DNA of 64,000 nucleotides, taken from positions 82,447 through 146,446 of the forward strand of contig JAKFGP010000052.1 in the NCBI GenBank assembly GCA_021502835.1, written 5' to 3'. Positions 42,908 to 52,720 of this stretch are shown here, one piece after another (within the stretch, counting starts at the first letter, position 1; the number at the start of each line of letters is the position of its first letter). A program made the translations under genes and the position numbers. This stretch comes from Streptomyces thinghirensis (lineage in GTDB: Bacteria > Actinomycetota > Actinomycetia > Streptomycetales > Streptomycetaceae). The notes beneath the pieces are model-generated. The model made no database searches. It saw only the letters and a program-made list of their open reading frames with translations, and was not told the DNA's origin.

Positions 42908-43120
42908 ATGCGCTCCAAGCCCACCGATCCGGACGGCGCCGCCCGTTCCGCCGTCGCCGTCTCCGTCGCCGCCCTGATCACCGCCGCGGCGCTCTTCGGC
43001 GCGCTCGCCCCCGAGGCCACCGCGCTGCCGCTGCCCCTGCCGTCCACCGGCGTGGAGACCCTGGTCACGGAGGGGGTCACGGTCGAGGGGCCGCTGATCA
43101 ACAACCTCACTCTCCGGTAG
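42908..43120 (+). CDS. Secreted peptide, 70 residues
   Basis: Intact frame. GAAAGGC 6 bp before ATG 42908, overlapping the palindrome CTTTCGAAAG. MRSKPTDPDGAARSAVAVSV is an N-terminus with basic residues, then AALITAAALFGALAPEATAL as signal core, and a mature part PLPLPSTGVETLVTEGVTVE plus GPLINNLTLR. The signal region resembles that of the preceding peptide (TAALIAAFA versus SVAALITAAALFGALA). No cysteine and no known family. It lies 85 bp before the XPB helicase start on the same strand. Confidence 0.65.
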   Translation: MRSKPTDPDGAARSAVAVSVAALITAAALFGALAPEATALPLPLPSTGVETLVTEGVTVEGPLINNLTLR

Positions 43121-43204
43121 CCCGGCGCCGCGATCAGGCACACTGGACGTTTGGCCGATCCGTCCAGTCGCGGTCGGCCGTACGCACGCGAGAGGGTGCC
43201 GCCC

Positions 43205-44847
43205 GTGAATGGTCCGCTGATCGTCCAGTCCGACAAGACCCTGCTCCTCGAGGTCGACCACGAGCGGGCCGGCGAGTGCCGTCGGGCCATCGCGCCGTTC
43301 GCCGAGCTGGAGCGGGCCCCGGAGCACATCCACACCTACCGGGTGACCCCGCTGGGCCTGTGGAACGCGCGGGCGGCGGGCCACGACGCCGAGCAGGTCG
43401 TGGACGCCCTCGTCGAGTACAGCCGCTACCCGGTGCCGCACGCGCTGCTCGTCGACATCGCCGAGACGATGGACCGCTACGGCCGCCTCACCTTTCCAAG
43501 CACCCGGCGCACGGCTGGTCCTGACGACCACCGACCGGCCGGTGCTGGAGGAGGTCCTGAAGTCCAAGCGGATCGCGCCGCTGGTCGGCAACCGCATCGA
43601 CCCCGACACGGTGGCCGTGCACCCTCCGAGCGCGGGCAGATCGCGGCAGACACTGCTGAAGCTGGGCTGGCCCGCCGAGGACCTCGCCGGGTACGTCGAC
43701 GGCGAGGCGCACCCGATCGAGCTGGCCGAGGACGGGTGGGCGCTGCGGCCGTACCAGAAGCAGGCGGTGGAGAACTTCTGGCACGGCGGCAGCGGCGTCG
43801 TCGTGCTCCCCTGCGGCGCGGGCAAGACGCTGGTCGGGGCGGGTTCGATGGCGCAGGCCAAGTCGACGACGCTGATCCTGGTCACCAACACCGTCTCCGC
43901 CCGGCAGTGGAAGCACGAGCTGGTGAAGCGCACGAGCCTGACCGAGGACGAGATCGGCGAGTACAGCGGGACGAAGAAGGAGATCCGGCCCGTCACCATC
44001 GCCACCTACCAGGTACTGACGACCAAACGGAAGGGCGTCTACCCGCACCTGGAGCTGTTCGACTCCCGGGACTGGGGGCTGGTCGTCTACGACGAGGTCC
44101 ACCTGCTGCCCGCGCCGGTCTTCAAGTTCACCGCCGACCTCCAGGCGCGGCGGCGGCTCGGCCTGACCGCGACGCTCGTCCGCGAGGACGGCCGCGAGTC
44201 CGACGTGTTCTCCCTCATCGGCCCGAAGCGTTTCGACGCGCCGTGGAAGGAGATCGAGGCGCAGGGCTGCATCGCGCCCGCCGACTGCGTGGAGGTCGGG
44301 TCAACCTCACCGACTCCGAGCGCCTCGCGTACGCCACCGCCGAGACGGAGGAGAAGTACCGCTTCTGCGCGACGACCGCGACCAAGCGGAAGGTGACCGA
44401 GGCGCTCGTGCGGCGCTTCGCCGGGCAGCAGATCCTCGTCATCGGCCAGTACATCGACCAGCTCGACGAACTGGGCGAGCACCTGGGCGCGCCGGTCATC
44501 AGGGGCGAGACGTCCAAGCGCCCAGCGGGAGAAGCTCTTCGAGTCCTTCCCGCCAGGGCGAGATCAGCGTCCTCGTCGTCTCCAAGGTCGCGAACTTCTC
44601 CATCGACCTGCCGGAGGCGACGGTCGCCATCCAGGTGTCGGGCACCTTCGGGTCCCGGCAGGAGGAGGCCCAGCGGCCTCGGCCGGGTGCTGCGCCCAAG
44701 GCCGACGGCCACCAGGCGCACTTCTACTCGGTCGTCGCCCGCGACACGCTCGACCAGGACTTCGCGGCCCACCGCCAGCGCTTCCTGGCGGAGCAGGGCT
44801 ACGCGTACCGGATCATGGACGCGGACGAGGTGCTGACCGAGAGCTGA
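43205..44847 (+). CDS. xpb: DNA repair helicase XPB
   Basis: About 547 residues. GTG 43205; NGPLIVQSDKTLLLEVDHER opens the N-terminal domain; GWALRPYQKQAVENFWHGGS (Q-like), VVLPCGAGKTLVGAGSMAQA (Walker A), IATYQVLTTKRKG, YDEVHLLPA (DEVH box), GLTATLVREDGRESDVFSL (RED motif of XPB), then EALVRRFAGQQILVIGQYID, EISVLVVSKVANFSIDLPEA and RLGRVLRPKADGHQAHFYSV (motif VI). This 3'-5' DNA helicase (mycobacterial ercc3/Rv0861c type) pairs with the Helicase_C_3 protein. Shifts at 43495, 43635, 44300, 44520, 44555 and 44670. Confidence 0.95.
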
Positions 44848-44860
44848 GCGCACCGCCGGC

Positions 44861-45256
44861 TCAGGGCGCGGGAAGGGTGAACACCAGCAGCAGGACGAAC
44901 ACCGGCGGCAGCAGCGAGGCGGCGGCCAGCCAGACCCGGGTGGCCGACCAGCGGCCGGTCCAGGGGGAGCACCCAGGCGGCGAGCCAGGATCCGAAGGCG
45001 AGGAAACCGCCGAAGAACAGGGTGCCGTAGATCAGGGTGAGCGCGTTCGTCAGCGCCTGCGAGCACTCCGGTGCCGCAGCCGTCGGTCGCCATGACCGAC
45101 ATCAGGCCGAGGAGTCCCGCCGCCGGTCCCAGGACGCTCCAGGAGCACGGTGGCGACGGTCGGCGCGATCCAGGCCAGCGGGTCGCGGTGGTCCGCGGGG
45201 CCGGGTACGGCGGCGGGGCCGGCGGGGGGCCACGCCGCGAGGTGCTGTGGGCTCAT
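44861..45256 (-). CDS. Three-helix membrane protein
   Basis: About 131 residues. MSPQHLAAWPPAGPAAVPGP, HRDPLAWIAPTVATVLL, GLLGLMSVMATDGCGTGV, ALTLIYGTLFFGGFLAFGSW, LAAWVL, and LAAASLLPPVFVLLLVF. Three or four hydrophobic segments indicate an integral membrane protein; a Cys-containing loop lies outside or inside unknown. It converges with XPB (14 bp between stops). Shifts near 45128, 45070 and 44960. No function assigned. Confidence 0.7.
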
Positions 45257-45339
45257 GCGGCCGGTCAAGCCGCGCGGCCGGGCCCCGCGCACCGGCGTAC
45301 GTACTCCAGACCGGCACGCGTCGGTACTCAGTCGGCGCG

Positions 45340-45384
45340 GCGAGGAGGCGGGCGTCAGCGGCGGCGGACGCCCGCCTCCCTCGC
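45340..45384. terminator. Near-perfect 17-bp hairpin with one bulge
   Basis: GCGAGGAGGCGGGCGTC (45340-45356) pairs with GACGCCCGCCTCCCTCGC (45367-45384), one bulged C, loop of ten bases. On the minus strand it overlaps the stop of the small gene 45355-45542, so it can end that transcript. Confidence 0.7.
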
Positions 45385-45542
45385 CGTACTCGCCGAGCAC
45401 GACCACGTCGAAGGCGGCGCCCGCGAACACCCTGACGACGCGCAGGGCGTCACCGAGCCGGTGCCGGTGGCTGCCGGCCGACGGGCGTGGCACCGGACGC
45501 GCGGCCCGGTGCCGGGATTGGGGAGATGGTTGCTGCGCTCAT
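45355..45542 (-). CDS. Small hypothetical protein (~62 residues)
   Basis: ATG 45542 reads MSAATISPIPAPGRASGATP, and after a shift RLGDALRVVRVFAGAAFDVV then VLGEYGE; with one more base restored the end would be EEAGVRRR followed by TGA at 45355. The middle is a hydrophobic/amphipathic helix. I recognise the form from Streptomyces but know no function. It is divergent from the HelR gene. Confidence 0.45.
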
Positions 45543-45676
45543 GTCTCCATGGTGCGACCGTGGGCCCCGGACCGGCATCGGTCCATGGACCGAACCCCCT
45601 CCCCGCCCCGTACGCCTCCGGGTGGAGCCGTCCCCTCAGCCCGGAGGGCGCCGTCCCCTAGGGGTCGGAAAACCCG

Positions 45677-45707
45677 TTGGCCCGCGCCGCGTTCGCTCCC
45701 TTAGAAT
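45677..45707 (+). promoter_or_regulatory. Candidate helR promoter
   Basis: TTGGCC (45677-45682) and TAGAAT (45702-45707), 19 bp apart, 111 bp before the TTG start. A 10-bp palindrome CCCCTAGGGG lies just upstream at 45655-45664. Known helR genes respond to rifamycins through a rifamycin-associated element; I could not identify that element here. Confidence 0.4.
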
Positions 45708-45817
45708 CTCCGCTCTTGCCCGCCTCCCCACGAGGCGCCGCCGTCGGACGGAAACCGGTCGGCCCAATGCTGCGCAGCCCGCGCCCACCACGCCGCAGGT
45801 CACCCGGAGGCACCTCC

Positions 45818-47864
45818 TTGTCCACGCCCGTGCACGACGATCCCCTCTCGAAGAGCGCTCCCACCTGGCCGACTCCGTTCCGCGCTGCGCGCCATGCGGG
45901 AGGACGTCGAGTCCCTGGACATCACCGACGTCACCGCGAACTGGGTCAACGCCGCCGTCCTGGAGAGCCAGATCGAGCAGCGCGTCAAGGCCCTGGCCGA
46001 CCTCAGCGAGACCCCGCTGTTCTTCGGCCGGCTCGACTACCTGCACGCTCCGGGCGCCGAGCGGGCTGAGGGGCGGGGAGGGGGAGCGCTTCTATGTCGG
46101 GCGGCGGCACGTGCACGACGCGGACGGCGACCCGATGGTCATCGACTGGCGGGCGCCGGTCTCGCAGCCGTTCTACCGCGCGTCGAAGAAGGACCCGCTG
46201 GACATCTCCCTGCGCCGCCGCTTCGGATACACCGGCGGGGACCTCACGGCCTACGAGGACGAGCACCTGTCCGACCCGGCCGAGGCGGCGGTCACCAGCA
46301 AGCTGCTCCAGCAGGAGATCGAGCGGCCCCCGCGTCGGCCCGATGCGCGACATCGTGGCCACCATCCAGCCCGAGCAGGACGAGATCGTGCGCGCCGGGC
46401 TGACCGGTTCGGTCTGTGTGCAGGGCGGCCCCGGTACCGGGAAGACGGCGGTCGGCCTGCACCGGGTCGCCTACCTCCTGTACGCCCACCGCGAGCGCCT
46501 CGCCCGGACCGGGATCTCTGGTCATCGGGCCCAACAAGTCCTTCCTGCACTACATCGAGCAGGTCCTCCCGGCCCTCGGTGAGCTGACGGTCCGCCAGGC
46601 CACCGTCGACGACCTGGTGGCGCACGTCGAGGTGCGCGGGACGGACGAGACGACGGCGGCGGTGATCAAGGGCGACGCGCGGATGGCGGAGGTCCTGCGC
46701 AGGGCCCTCTACTCGCACGTCACCATGCCCACCGAGGGCGTGGTCGTGGTGCGTGGCTCACGCCGCTGGCGGGTGGCCGCGTACGAGGTGGAGGAGATCG
46801 TCCGGGAGCTGCTCGCCCGCGACATCCGCTACGGCGCCGCCCGCGAGGCCCTTCCCCAGCGCATCGCGCACGCCGTGCTGGTGCAGATGGAGCGGGCCGG
46901 TGAGGCGCCGGACGACCGGGTGCAGAACGCGGTCGCGCGCAACGCCGCCGTGAAGGCGGTGGTGAAGACCGTCTGGCCGCAGGTCGAGCCCGCGAAACTC
47001 GTCCTCCGCCTCCTCTCGGACGCGGACTTCCTCGCCGAGCACGCCGAGGGCGTCCTCACCGAGGACGAGCGGAAGGCGCTGCTGTGGGTGAAGCCGGCCC
47101 GCTCGGTGAAGTCGGCCAGGTGGTCACCCGCCGACGCCGTGCTGATCGACGAGGCCATGGATCTGATCGAGCGCACGCACTCCCTCGGGCACGTGGTCCT
47201 CGACGAGGCGCAGGACCTCTCCCCGATGCAGTACCGCGCGGTGGGCCGGCGCTGCACCACCGGCTCGGCGACCGTCCTCGGCGACCTGGCGCAGGGCACC
47301 ACGCCGTGGGCGACCCGCAGCTGGGCGGAGGCGCTGGCCCACCTGGGCAAGGACGAGGCCGTGGTCGAGGAGCTGACGGCCGGTTTCCGCGTGCCGACGG
47401 ACGTCATCGCGTACGCGTCCCGGCTGCTGCCGGACATCGCGCCGGGCCTGACGCCGGTGGCGTCGATCCGTGAGAACCCGGGCTTCTTCGACATCCGTAC
47501 GACGCGGACGGGGCGGCGGACGTGGTGTCCGCGTGCCGCGAGCTGCTGGAGCGCGAGGGCTCGGTCGGCCTGATCGCCGCCGACGCGCGGGTGCCGGAGC
47601 TGGCCGACGCCCTCGGGGGCGGCGGGGATCGGCTTCATCGGGCCGGGCGAGGAGACGACCCACGCCACCCGCCTGACCCTGGTCCCGGCCTCGCTGGCCA
47701 AGGGCCTGGAGTACGACTACGTGGTCCTGGACGAGCCGCAGGCCGTGGTCGACGGCGAACCGGACGAACGAACGGGGCTGCGTCGGCTGTACGTGGCGCT
47801 GACCCGCGCGGTGTCGGGCCTGATCGTGACGCACGGGGCGGGGCTGCCGGCACAGCTGGCCTGA
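45818..47864 (+). CDS. helR: RNA polymerase recycling motor ATPase HelR (HelD type)
   Basis: About 682 residues. TTG 45818 has CGGAGG 7 bp before it. N-terminal coiled part MREDVESLDITDVTANWVNA, AVLESQIEQRVKALADLSET, then RFYVGRRHVHDADGDPMVID, WRAPVSQPFYRASKKDPLDI. Walker A CVQGGPGTGKTAVGLHRVAY, Walker B HVVLDEAQDLSPMQYRA, AGFRVPTDVIAYASRLLPD, SLAKGLEYDYVVLDEPQAVV and RRLYVALTRAVSGLIVTHGA. This is the actinobacterial HelD/HelR that removes stalled RNA polymerase, and in Streptomyces gives rifamycin tolerance. Shifts at 45880, 46070, 46330, 46515, 47508 and 47622. Confidence 0.92.
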
Positions 47865-48001
47865 GCTGCGGGCAGCCGCCGCAGCCGCCGCGGCAGTCGT
47901 GCCGCTGGGGCGGCACGGGTGGGCGCAGCGGCACCCCGCACCGCCGGGCCGCGCGACCCACCCCCCGCGAGCGGCTGAGGCGGGGTATCGCGGGGCAACG
48001 C

Positions 48002-48694
48002 TCAGTGCCCCAGTACCCGCCGCCACTCCCCACCGCCGCCGCCGACACCGGCCCGTCCCCACCCGGAGGGGCCTCGCCGCGCCGCCGATGTGGAAGCCGT
48101 CGATCCCCGCGTCCAGCAGCCCGGGTACGTGGTCCAGCCGCAGGCCGCCGCCGACCAGCAGCTGCTGCTCGTACCCGGGCTCGCCCCGCCGTCGCGCCTC
48201 GGCGAGCAGCAGCGGCAGCCCGTCGTCCACCCCCGCCGGCCGCCCCGGCCGTCAGATACGTGTCCAGCCCCGGGAAGTCCGCGAGCTGCTTGCGCAGGGC
48301 GTCCCGGTTCGAGGCGCGGTCGATCGCGCGGTGGAACGTCCACCGGCACCCGTCCAGCGCACCCGCGACCCGCTCCACCGCGCCCAGGTCCACGTCACCG
48401 TCCGCGTCGAGGAACCCGAGCACGAACTGCGTCGCCCCGGCCTCCCGCATCTCCGCTGCGACCCGTGCCAGCCGCTCGACGTCCCCGGCGGCGAACCCGT
48501 CCGCGAGCCGCAGCATCACCCGTACGTCGATGTCGACGGCGGCGCGGATCGCGGCGGACGGTCGCGGCCGACGGGGTGAGTCCGTCGGCCGCCATGTCGG
48601 TGACCAGTTCGAGGCGATCCGCGCCTCCGGCCTGGGCGGCGACCGCGTCCTCGACGTCGAGGGCGATCACCTCCAGGACTGCACGCTTGCTCAT
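48002..48694 (-). CDS. cutC: Copper homeostasis protein CutC
   Basis: About 230 residues. MSKRAVLEVIALDVEDAVAA, QAGGADRLELVTDMAADGLT, PSAATV, then DIDVRVMLRLADGFAAGDVE, RLARVAAEMREAGATQFVLG, FLDADGDVDLGAVERVAGAL, RWTFHRAIDRASNRDALRKQ, LDTYLTAGAAG, LLVGGGLRLDHVPGLLDAGI and DGFHIGGAARP. This is the CutC TIM-barrel; the copper role is disputed in bacteria. Shifts at 48565, 48245 and 48070; convergent with helR across 137 bp of GC-rich dyads. Confidence 0.88.
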
Positions 48695-48779
48695 GGGACC
48701 CCATTCGTCGGCCTGCTACAGGTCTAGTCCAATCCAAGACTACGCCCAGACAGCCGGCCAGGGCTCCCACCAGCCGCCC

Positions 48780-49474
48780 TCAGCCGCCGAAGAGGTTCAG
48801 CTCCGCCGCCTCCACCCCGGCCAGCTCGTACCCGGCCGCGTCGTCCACAGGCCGCCCCGCGTACAGCCGTACGAGGGTGGCGGCGTCCCCGATGAACCGT
48901 CCCGGCGGCCGCTCACCACTCACCTCGCCCAGCTTCAGCGGCTCGTCCACGTCGTCGAGGTCGGCGTGCAGCGGCACGTGACCGCGGTCGCGGGTGAGCG
49001 TGCCGAGCAGCGCGAGCGCGTCCGGCAGCCCGCGCCCCGCGTAGGCCCCCGGCTCACCGAGGGCCACCCGCACATCACCCGCGTGCACCCACTCGCCCAG
49101 CGCGATCGCGTCCAGGGCACCGCCCGCGCGGCCGATCAGCGGACCGGCCTCGGTCGTGCCGCGCTCCAGTTCGTCGAGGATCCGGGCGTTCGTCCAGTCG
49201 GCGCGTTCGGCGATGTCGCGGTCGTTGGAGGCGGGCGAGAAGACACCGTCCTCGTAGCGTTTCTCCACCACCCGGATCAGCGCGCTGGAGCAGTGCGCCA
49301 GCATCGTCCCGCACGGTCCAGCCCGGGCACGCGGCCACCGGCAGGGGCGAAGTCCCCGTCCGCCCGGGACCGCAGCAGCGGCACCAGTTCGTCGCGTTCG
49401 ACGGCCAGCAGCCGCCCGGGCGCCTCGGGGTCGCGTACGTCGATCACGTCAGCAGGAGTCGCCGTGGGCTCCAC
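48780..49474 (-). CDS. Maleylpyruvate isomerase-family (mycothiol DinB-like) protein
   Basis: About 231 residues. GTG 49474: VEPTATPADVIDVRDPEAPG, RLLAVERDELVPLLRSRADG, then after one shift VAACPGWTVRDMLAHCSSAL, EKRYEDGVFSPASNDRDIAE, RILDELERGTTEAGPL, ALGEWVHAGDVRVALGEPGA and DDVDEPLKLGEVSGERPP. The N-terminal helix bundle with a metal His (CPGWTVRDMLAH) is the MDMPI/DinB fold, thought to use mycothiol. Upstream gene is TetR with the same orientation, 24 bp away. Confidence 0.82.
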
Positions 49475-49498
49475 GGTAGGGCCCGGTGCGGCTCCCGG

Positions 49499-50148
49499 TC
49501 AGCGTTCGAGCAGGTCGTCCAGTTCGGCGGCGTAGAGCAGGGCGGGGTCGAACTCCATGCCGGTGAAGTGGCCCGCGAGTTCCAGGGACAGGACGCCGTG
49601 CAGCCGCGTCCAGACGGTCAGCGCGCGGTGGACGGCGGCGGGCGGGGCGGGATGGCCGTCCGCCCACTGCCGGTGGCCCTCGATGTGCGTGTCGAACGGT
49701 GTCGTGGGGCGGTCCGAGGGCAGCGCGGCGCAGGCGTCGAGGATGACCGCCATGGTCTCGGCGGCGATCCCGGTGACGTCGTCGGGCGCGTGGTAGCCCG
49801 GGACGGGGGTGCCGAAGACGAGGAAGTAGCGGTGGGGGTCGTCGAGGGCCCACGCACGCAGGGCGTGCGCCGGCCCGGCCAGGTCGGCACCGGCCCCGGC
49901 GGACGCCCGGAGGGTGTCGGCGAGGCTCCGGTAGGCGTCCCCGGACGAGTTCGGTGATCAGCTCGTCGCGGCCGGCGAAGTACCGGTAGAGGGCTGGGCC
50001 GCTCATGCCCATCCGCTTGGCGATCGCGTTGAGCGAGAGCGCGGACGCGCCCGCCGTGGCGATCTGCTCCCACGCGTGTTCCTTGATCTCCGCGCGCACC
50101 TGGGTGCGGGTAGCGCTCGCGCGGGGTCTTCGTGCGCGTGTCCGTCAT
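49499..50148 (-). CDS. TetR/AcrR family regulator
   Basis: About 216 residues. MTDTRTKTPRERY, EIKEHAWEQIATAGASALSL, NAIAKRMGMSGPALYRYFAG, RDELITELVR form the helix-turn-helix; the C-terminal region GIAAETMAVILDACAALPSD, EGHRQWADGHPAPPAAVHRA, LTVWTRLHGVLSLELAGHFT, GMEFDPALLYAAELDDLLER is a WHG-type domain. Single-base shifts near 50105, 49930 and 49820. An AGCTTC...GAAGCT site lies 44 bp upstream, before the divergent HD gene. Confidence 0.88.
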
Positions 50149-50191
50149 GGTCCGCAACCTCTCGGTGCCCTCTGCGTGCCTGCGCCACTAC

Positions 50192-50215
50192 AGCTTCCAG
50201 ATTCAGTGAGAAGCT
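50192..50215. promoter_or_regulatory. Candidate TetR operator
   Basis: AGCTTC (50192-50197) and GAAGCT (50210-50215) form an inverted repeat with a 12-bp spacer in the 108-bp gap between the TetR gene and the divergent HD-domain gene. Placement fits self-control of the TetR gene and possibly the HD gene. Confidence 0.5.
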
Positions 50216-50256
50216 ATCACCCGAGCGAGAGACACACCCGCTGGAAGAATGAGCCC

Positions 50257-50922
50257 ATGGCCGACCTCGACGCCCTGCGCCCCGTTTCGCCCGCGCTCTG
50301 GACCGAGCCGCCGCGCCCGGTTCCGGCCGTCCCGACCCGGCGCCGTACGCGCCGACAACCTGCTCGCCCGCTGGCAGGAGCCCCAGCGGCGGTACCACAC
50401 GCTCGCGCACCTGGCGGCGGTGCTGGACCACATCGACGTACTGGAGGAGTACGCCGACGACCCGGACGTGGTGCGCCTCGCCGCCTGGTTCCACGACGCC
50501 GTCTACCTTCCCGAGCGCTCCGAGAACGAGGAGCGCTCGGCCCGCCTCGCCGAGCGCGCCTGCCCGAGGCCGGCCTCCCGGCGGCGAAGACCGCCGAGGT
50601 GGCCCGGCTGGTCCGCCTCACCGTCACCCACGCCCCGGCCGGCGACGACCGGGACGGGCAGGTGCTGTGCGACGCGGACCTGGCGATTCTCGCCTCGGCG
50701 CCGTCGGCGTACGCCGCGTACACGGCGGCCGTACGGCAGGAGTACCACTTCGTCCCGGACGACGCCTTCCGCGAGGGCCGGGCCGCCGTCCTCCGCCAAC
50801 TCCTCGGCCTCCCCGGCTGTTCCACACCCCGCACGGCCGACGCGAGTGGGGAGGCGACCGCCCGCCACAACCTCACCGGTGAGCTGGAAATGCTGTCGCT
50901 CTGGGACAGCCCGGCACCGTAG
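50257..50922 (+). CDS. HD domain-containing predicted metal-dependent phosphohydrolase
   Basis: About 221 residues. MADLDALR, then after shifts NLLARWQEPQRRYHTLAHLA, AVLDHIDVLEEYADDPDVVR, LAAWFHDAVYLPERSENEER, and DRDGQVLCDADLAILASAPS, YAAYTAAVRQEYHFVPDDAF. The spaced His/His-Asp/Asp residues (YHTLAHL, WFHDA, CDADL) fit a HD hydrolase. The final residues ELEMLSLWDSPAP reach TGA at 50920-50922. Substrate unknown. Confidence 0.85.
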   Translation: MADLDALRPVSPALWTEPPRPVPAVPTRRRTRRQPARPLAGAPAAVPHARAPGGGAGPHRRTGGVRRRPGRGAPRRLVPRRRLPSRALRERGALGPPRRARLPEAGLPAAKTAEVARLVRLTVTHAPAGDDRDGQVLCDADLAILASAPSAYAAYTAAVRQEYHFVPDDAFREGRAAVLRQLLGLPGCSTPRTADASGEATARHNLTGELEMLSLWDSPAP

Positions 50923-50932
50923 CCTGCCCGGC

Positions 50933-52010
50933 ATGCGGAGCATGGGCGGGGAACAGGTGGAAGAGGCCGTGGCGGGCGCCGTCGCGCTGCTGCGGACGGC
51001 GACGGACCGGGACTGGGCGGCGGTCCCGGCCGGGCGGCCAAGATGGAGCTGCCGGTACACGGCGGAGCACATCGCGAGCGACCTCATCGCCTACGCGGGC
51101 CAGCTCGCCGGACGCGCCACCGAGGCCTACGTCCCCTTCGAGATCACCCTCGACGACGGCACGGACAACGAGGGCGTCCTGCACGTCGTCGAGACGACCG
51201 GCGCACTGCTCGCCGCCACCGTCCGCACCACCCCGCGCGAGGTCCGCGCCTTCCACCCGTACCCCTTCCGCAGCGCGAACCGCGAGGGCTTCGCCGCCAT
51301 GGGGATCACCGAGGTCCTCGCGCACACGCACGACATCGCCGAGGGCCTCGGGCTGACCTATGAGCCGCCCGCCGAACTGTGCGCGGACGTCCTCGCCCGC
51401 ATCTTCCCGCACGTCCAGCCCGGCGCCGACCCCTGGCGCACCCTGCTGTGGGCCACCGGCCGCGGCGAACTGCCCGGACGCGCCCCCGGTCACCGAGTGG
51501 CGCTGGCGCAACAACCTGGTGATCGAGGCCGAGCGCCTCACCCTCCAGGGCGTCACGCCCGCCGCCGCCACCGACCTGACCGCGGGCGGCGACGGGGGCT
51601 TCGAGTGGGTCGAGAGCGGTCCTTTCCAGGGCACGCGGGACGCCGCCGGAATGCTGCTGAAGGCGTACGAGGCGGGTGTGCACCGGCCGGAGTGGGGCGT
51701 GTTCGTACTCGTGCGCCGCCAGGACGGGCGCGCGGTCGGCGGCATGGGCTTCCACGGGGCGCCGGACGAGGACGGCCGGGTGGAGATCGGCTACGACGTC
51801 GCCGAGGCCGCCCGCGGCCACGGCTACGCCACCGAGGCCCTGCGGGCGCTGTCCGCGTGGGCGCTGGCCCGCGAGGAGGTGACGTCGGTGTTCGCGACGA
51901 CCGAGCACGCCAACCTCGCCTCCCAGGCAGTGATCGTCCGCGCCGGTTTCACCCGGGTCGCCGGGGACGAGGAGCAACTCGCCTACGAGCTGCGCGGCCC
52001 GCGCGGCTGA
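50933..52010 (+). CDS. MDMPI-like N-terminal domain fused to GNAT acetyltransferase
   Basis: About 359 residues. Residues ~1-185: VEEAVAGAVALLRTATDRDW, WSCRYTAEHIASDLIAYAGQ, LAGRATEAYVPFEITLDDGT, VRAFHPYPFRSANREGFAAM, EVLAHTHDIAEGLGLTYEPP, a DinB/maleylpyruvate isomerase-like domain with His residues. Residues ~195-359: NLVIEAERLTLQGVTPAAAT, WGVFVLVRRQDGRAVGGMGF, VEIGYDVAEAARGHGYATEA (acetyl-CoA site) and VFATTEHANLASQAVIVRAG, a GNAT. One shift near 51485 separates the two. I recall the same fused form in Streptomyces, so I treat it as one gene. Confidence 0.75.
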
Positions 52011-52272
52011 GTCCCGCTCTTTCTGCGCCGCAGCCCCGCCCCCGTGCAGCAGCCGCACCACCTCGCGGCTGCTGACCTCCAGCGCACCGGCGGACACGAC
52101 CTCCGGCGTACCGCTGGGCGGGGATGTCGTAGTGGTCGCGTTCGAAGGCGCGGCGCGGCACGCCCAGGGCATCGGCGAACGCGTGCAGCTCGGCGTAGGA
52201 GACGTCGCTGACGAGGTGCGACCACATCCGGCCGTGCCCCGGCCAGGTCGGCGGGTCGATGTAGACGGTCAC
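51983..52272 (-). CDS. DUF4031 protein
   Basis: About 96 residues. VTVYIDPPTWPGHGRMWSHL, VSDVSYAELHAFADALGVPR, RAFERDHYDIPAQRYAGG and, after a shift, ALEVSSREVVRLLHGAGLRR followed by RKSGTQPRGPRSS. Compact actinobacterial DUF4031 domain, role unknown. GTG 52272. Its end overlaps the GNAT stop by 28 bp (convergent). The next gene upstream ends 13 bp before its start. Confidence 0.75.
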
Positions 52273-52285
52273 CGGGTCGTCCTCG

Positions 52286-52665
52286 TCACGTCTGCGGACC
52301 GCCGATGGCCGCGCCCAGCGAGCCGACCGCAGCGACCTTGACGCCCCGCCTTGCCGCACACCCAGTGCGGGTCGGGGCCGAGTTCGGGCTCGACGTCCAG
52401 CGCGTGCGGGTCGCCCGAGCCGCACACCGGGCACAGCGGCCAGCGGCCGTACCGCTCCAGCAGGGCGTCCTGCACGTCCTGCGCGACCAGCCGGCCACGA
52501 ACTCCGCACCCTCGGGCCACTGCTCGACCCACCAGCGCCGCTGTACGACGGACTCCTCGACCAGCGACACGACGTCCGGCTCGGCGACCTGGCCGGCCAC
52601 CAGATCGGCGAGCACGAGGGCGCGCGCGGCGTGCAGCGCCTGCTCCAGGGGCTGATGGGGTCCAT
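52286..52665 (-). CDS. Conserved zinc-finger-like hypothetical protein
   Basis: About 126 residues. MDPIS, then after an early shift LEQALHAARALVLADLVAGQ, VAEPDVVSLVEESVVQRRWW, VEQWPEGAEFVAGLVAQDVQ, DALLERYGRWPLCPVCGSGD, PHALDVEPELGPDPHWVCGK, AGVKVAAVGSLGAAIGG. CPVCGSGDPHALDVEP...WVCGK has a CxxC plus Cys arrangement suitable for metal binding. Probably co-transcribed with DUF4031. No function known. Confidence 0.75.
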
Positions 52666-52703
52666 GCACCCATTGTGCGCACTCTTGACCCGCGGACCGA
52701 AAC

Positions 52704-52716
52704 GAAAATATCTTTC
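52704..52716. promoter_or_regulatory. RpiR/MurR-type operator candidate
   Basis: GAAAATATCTTTC has GAAA-N5-TTTC symmetry in the most AT-rich stretch of the region, directly before the GTG of the RpiR-type regulator. This resembles reported RpiR/MurR sites; binding is inferred. Confidence 0.5.
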
Positions 52717-52720
52717 ATGA

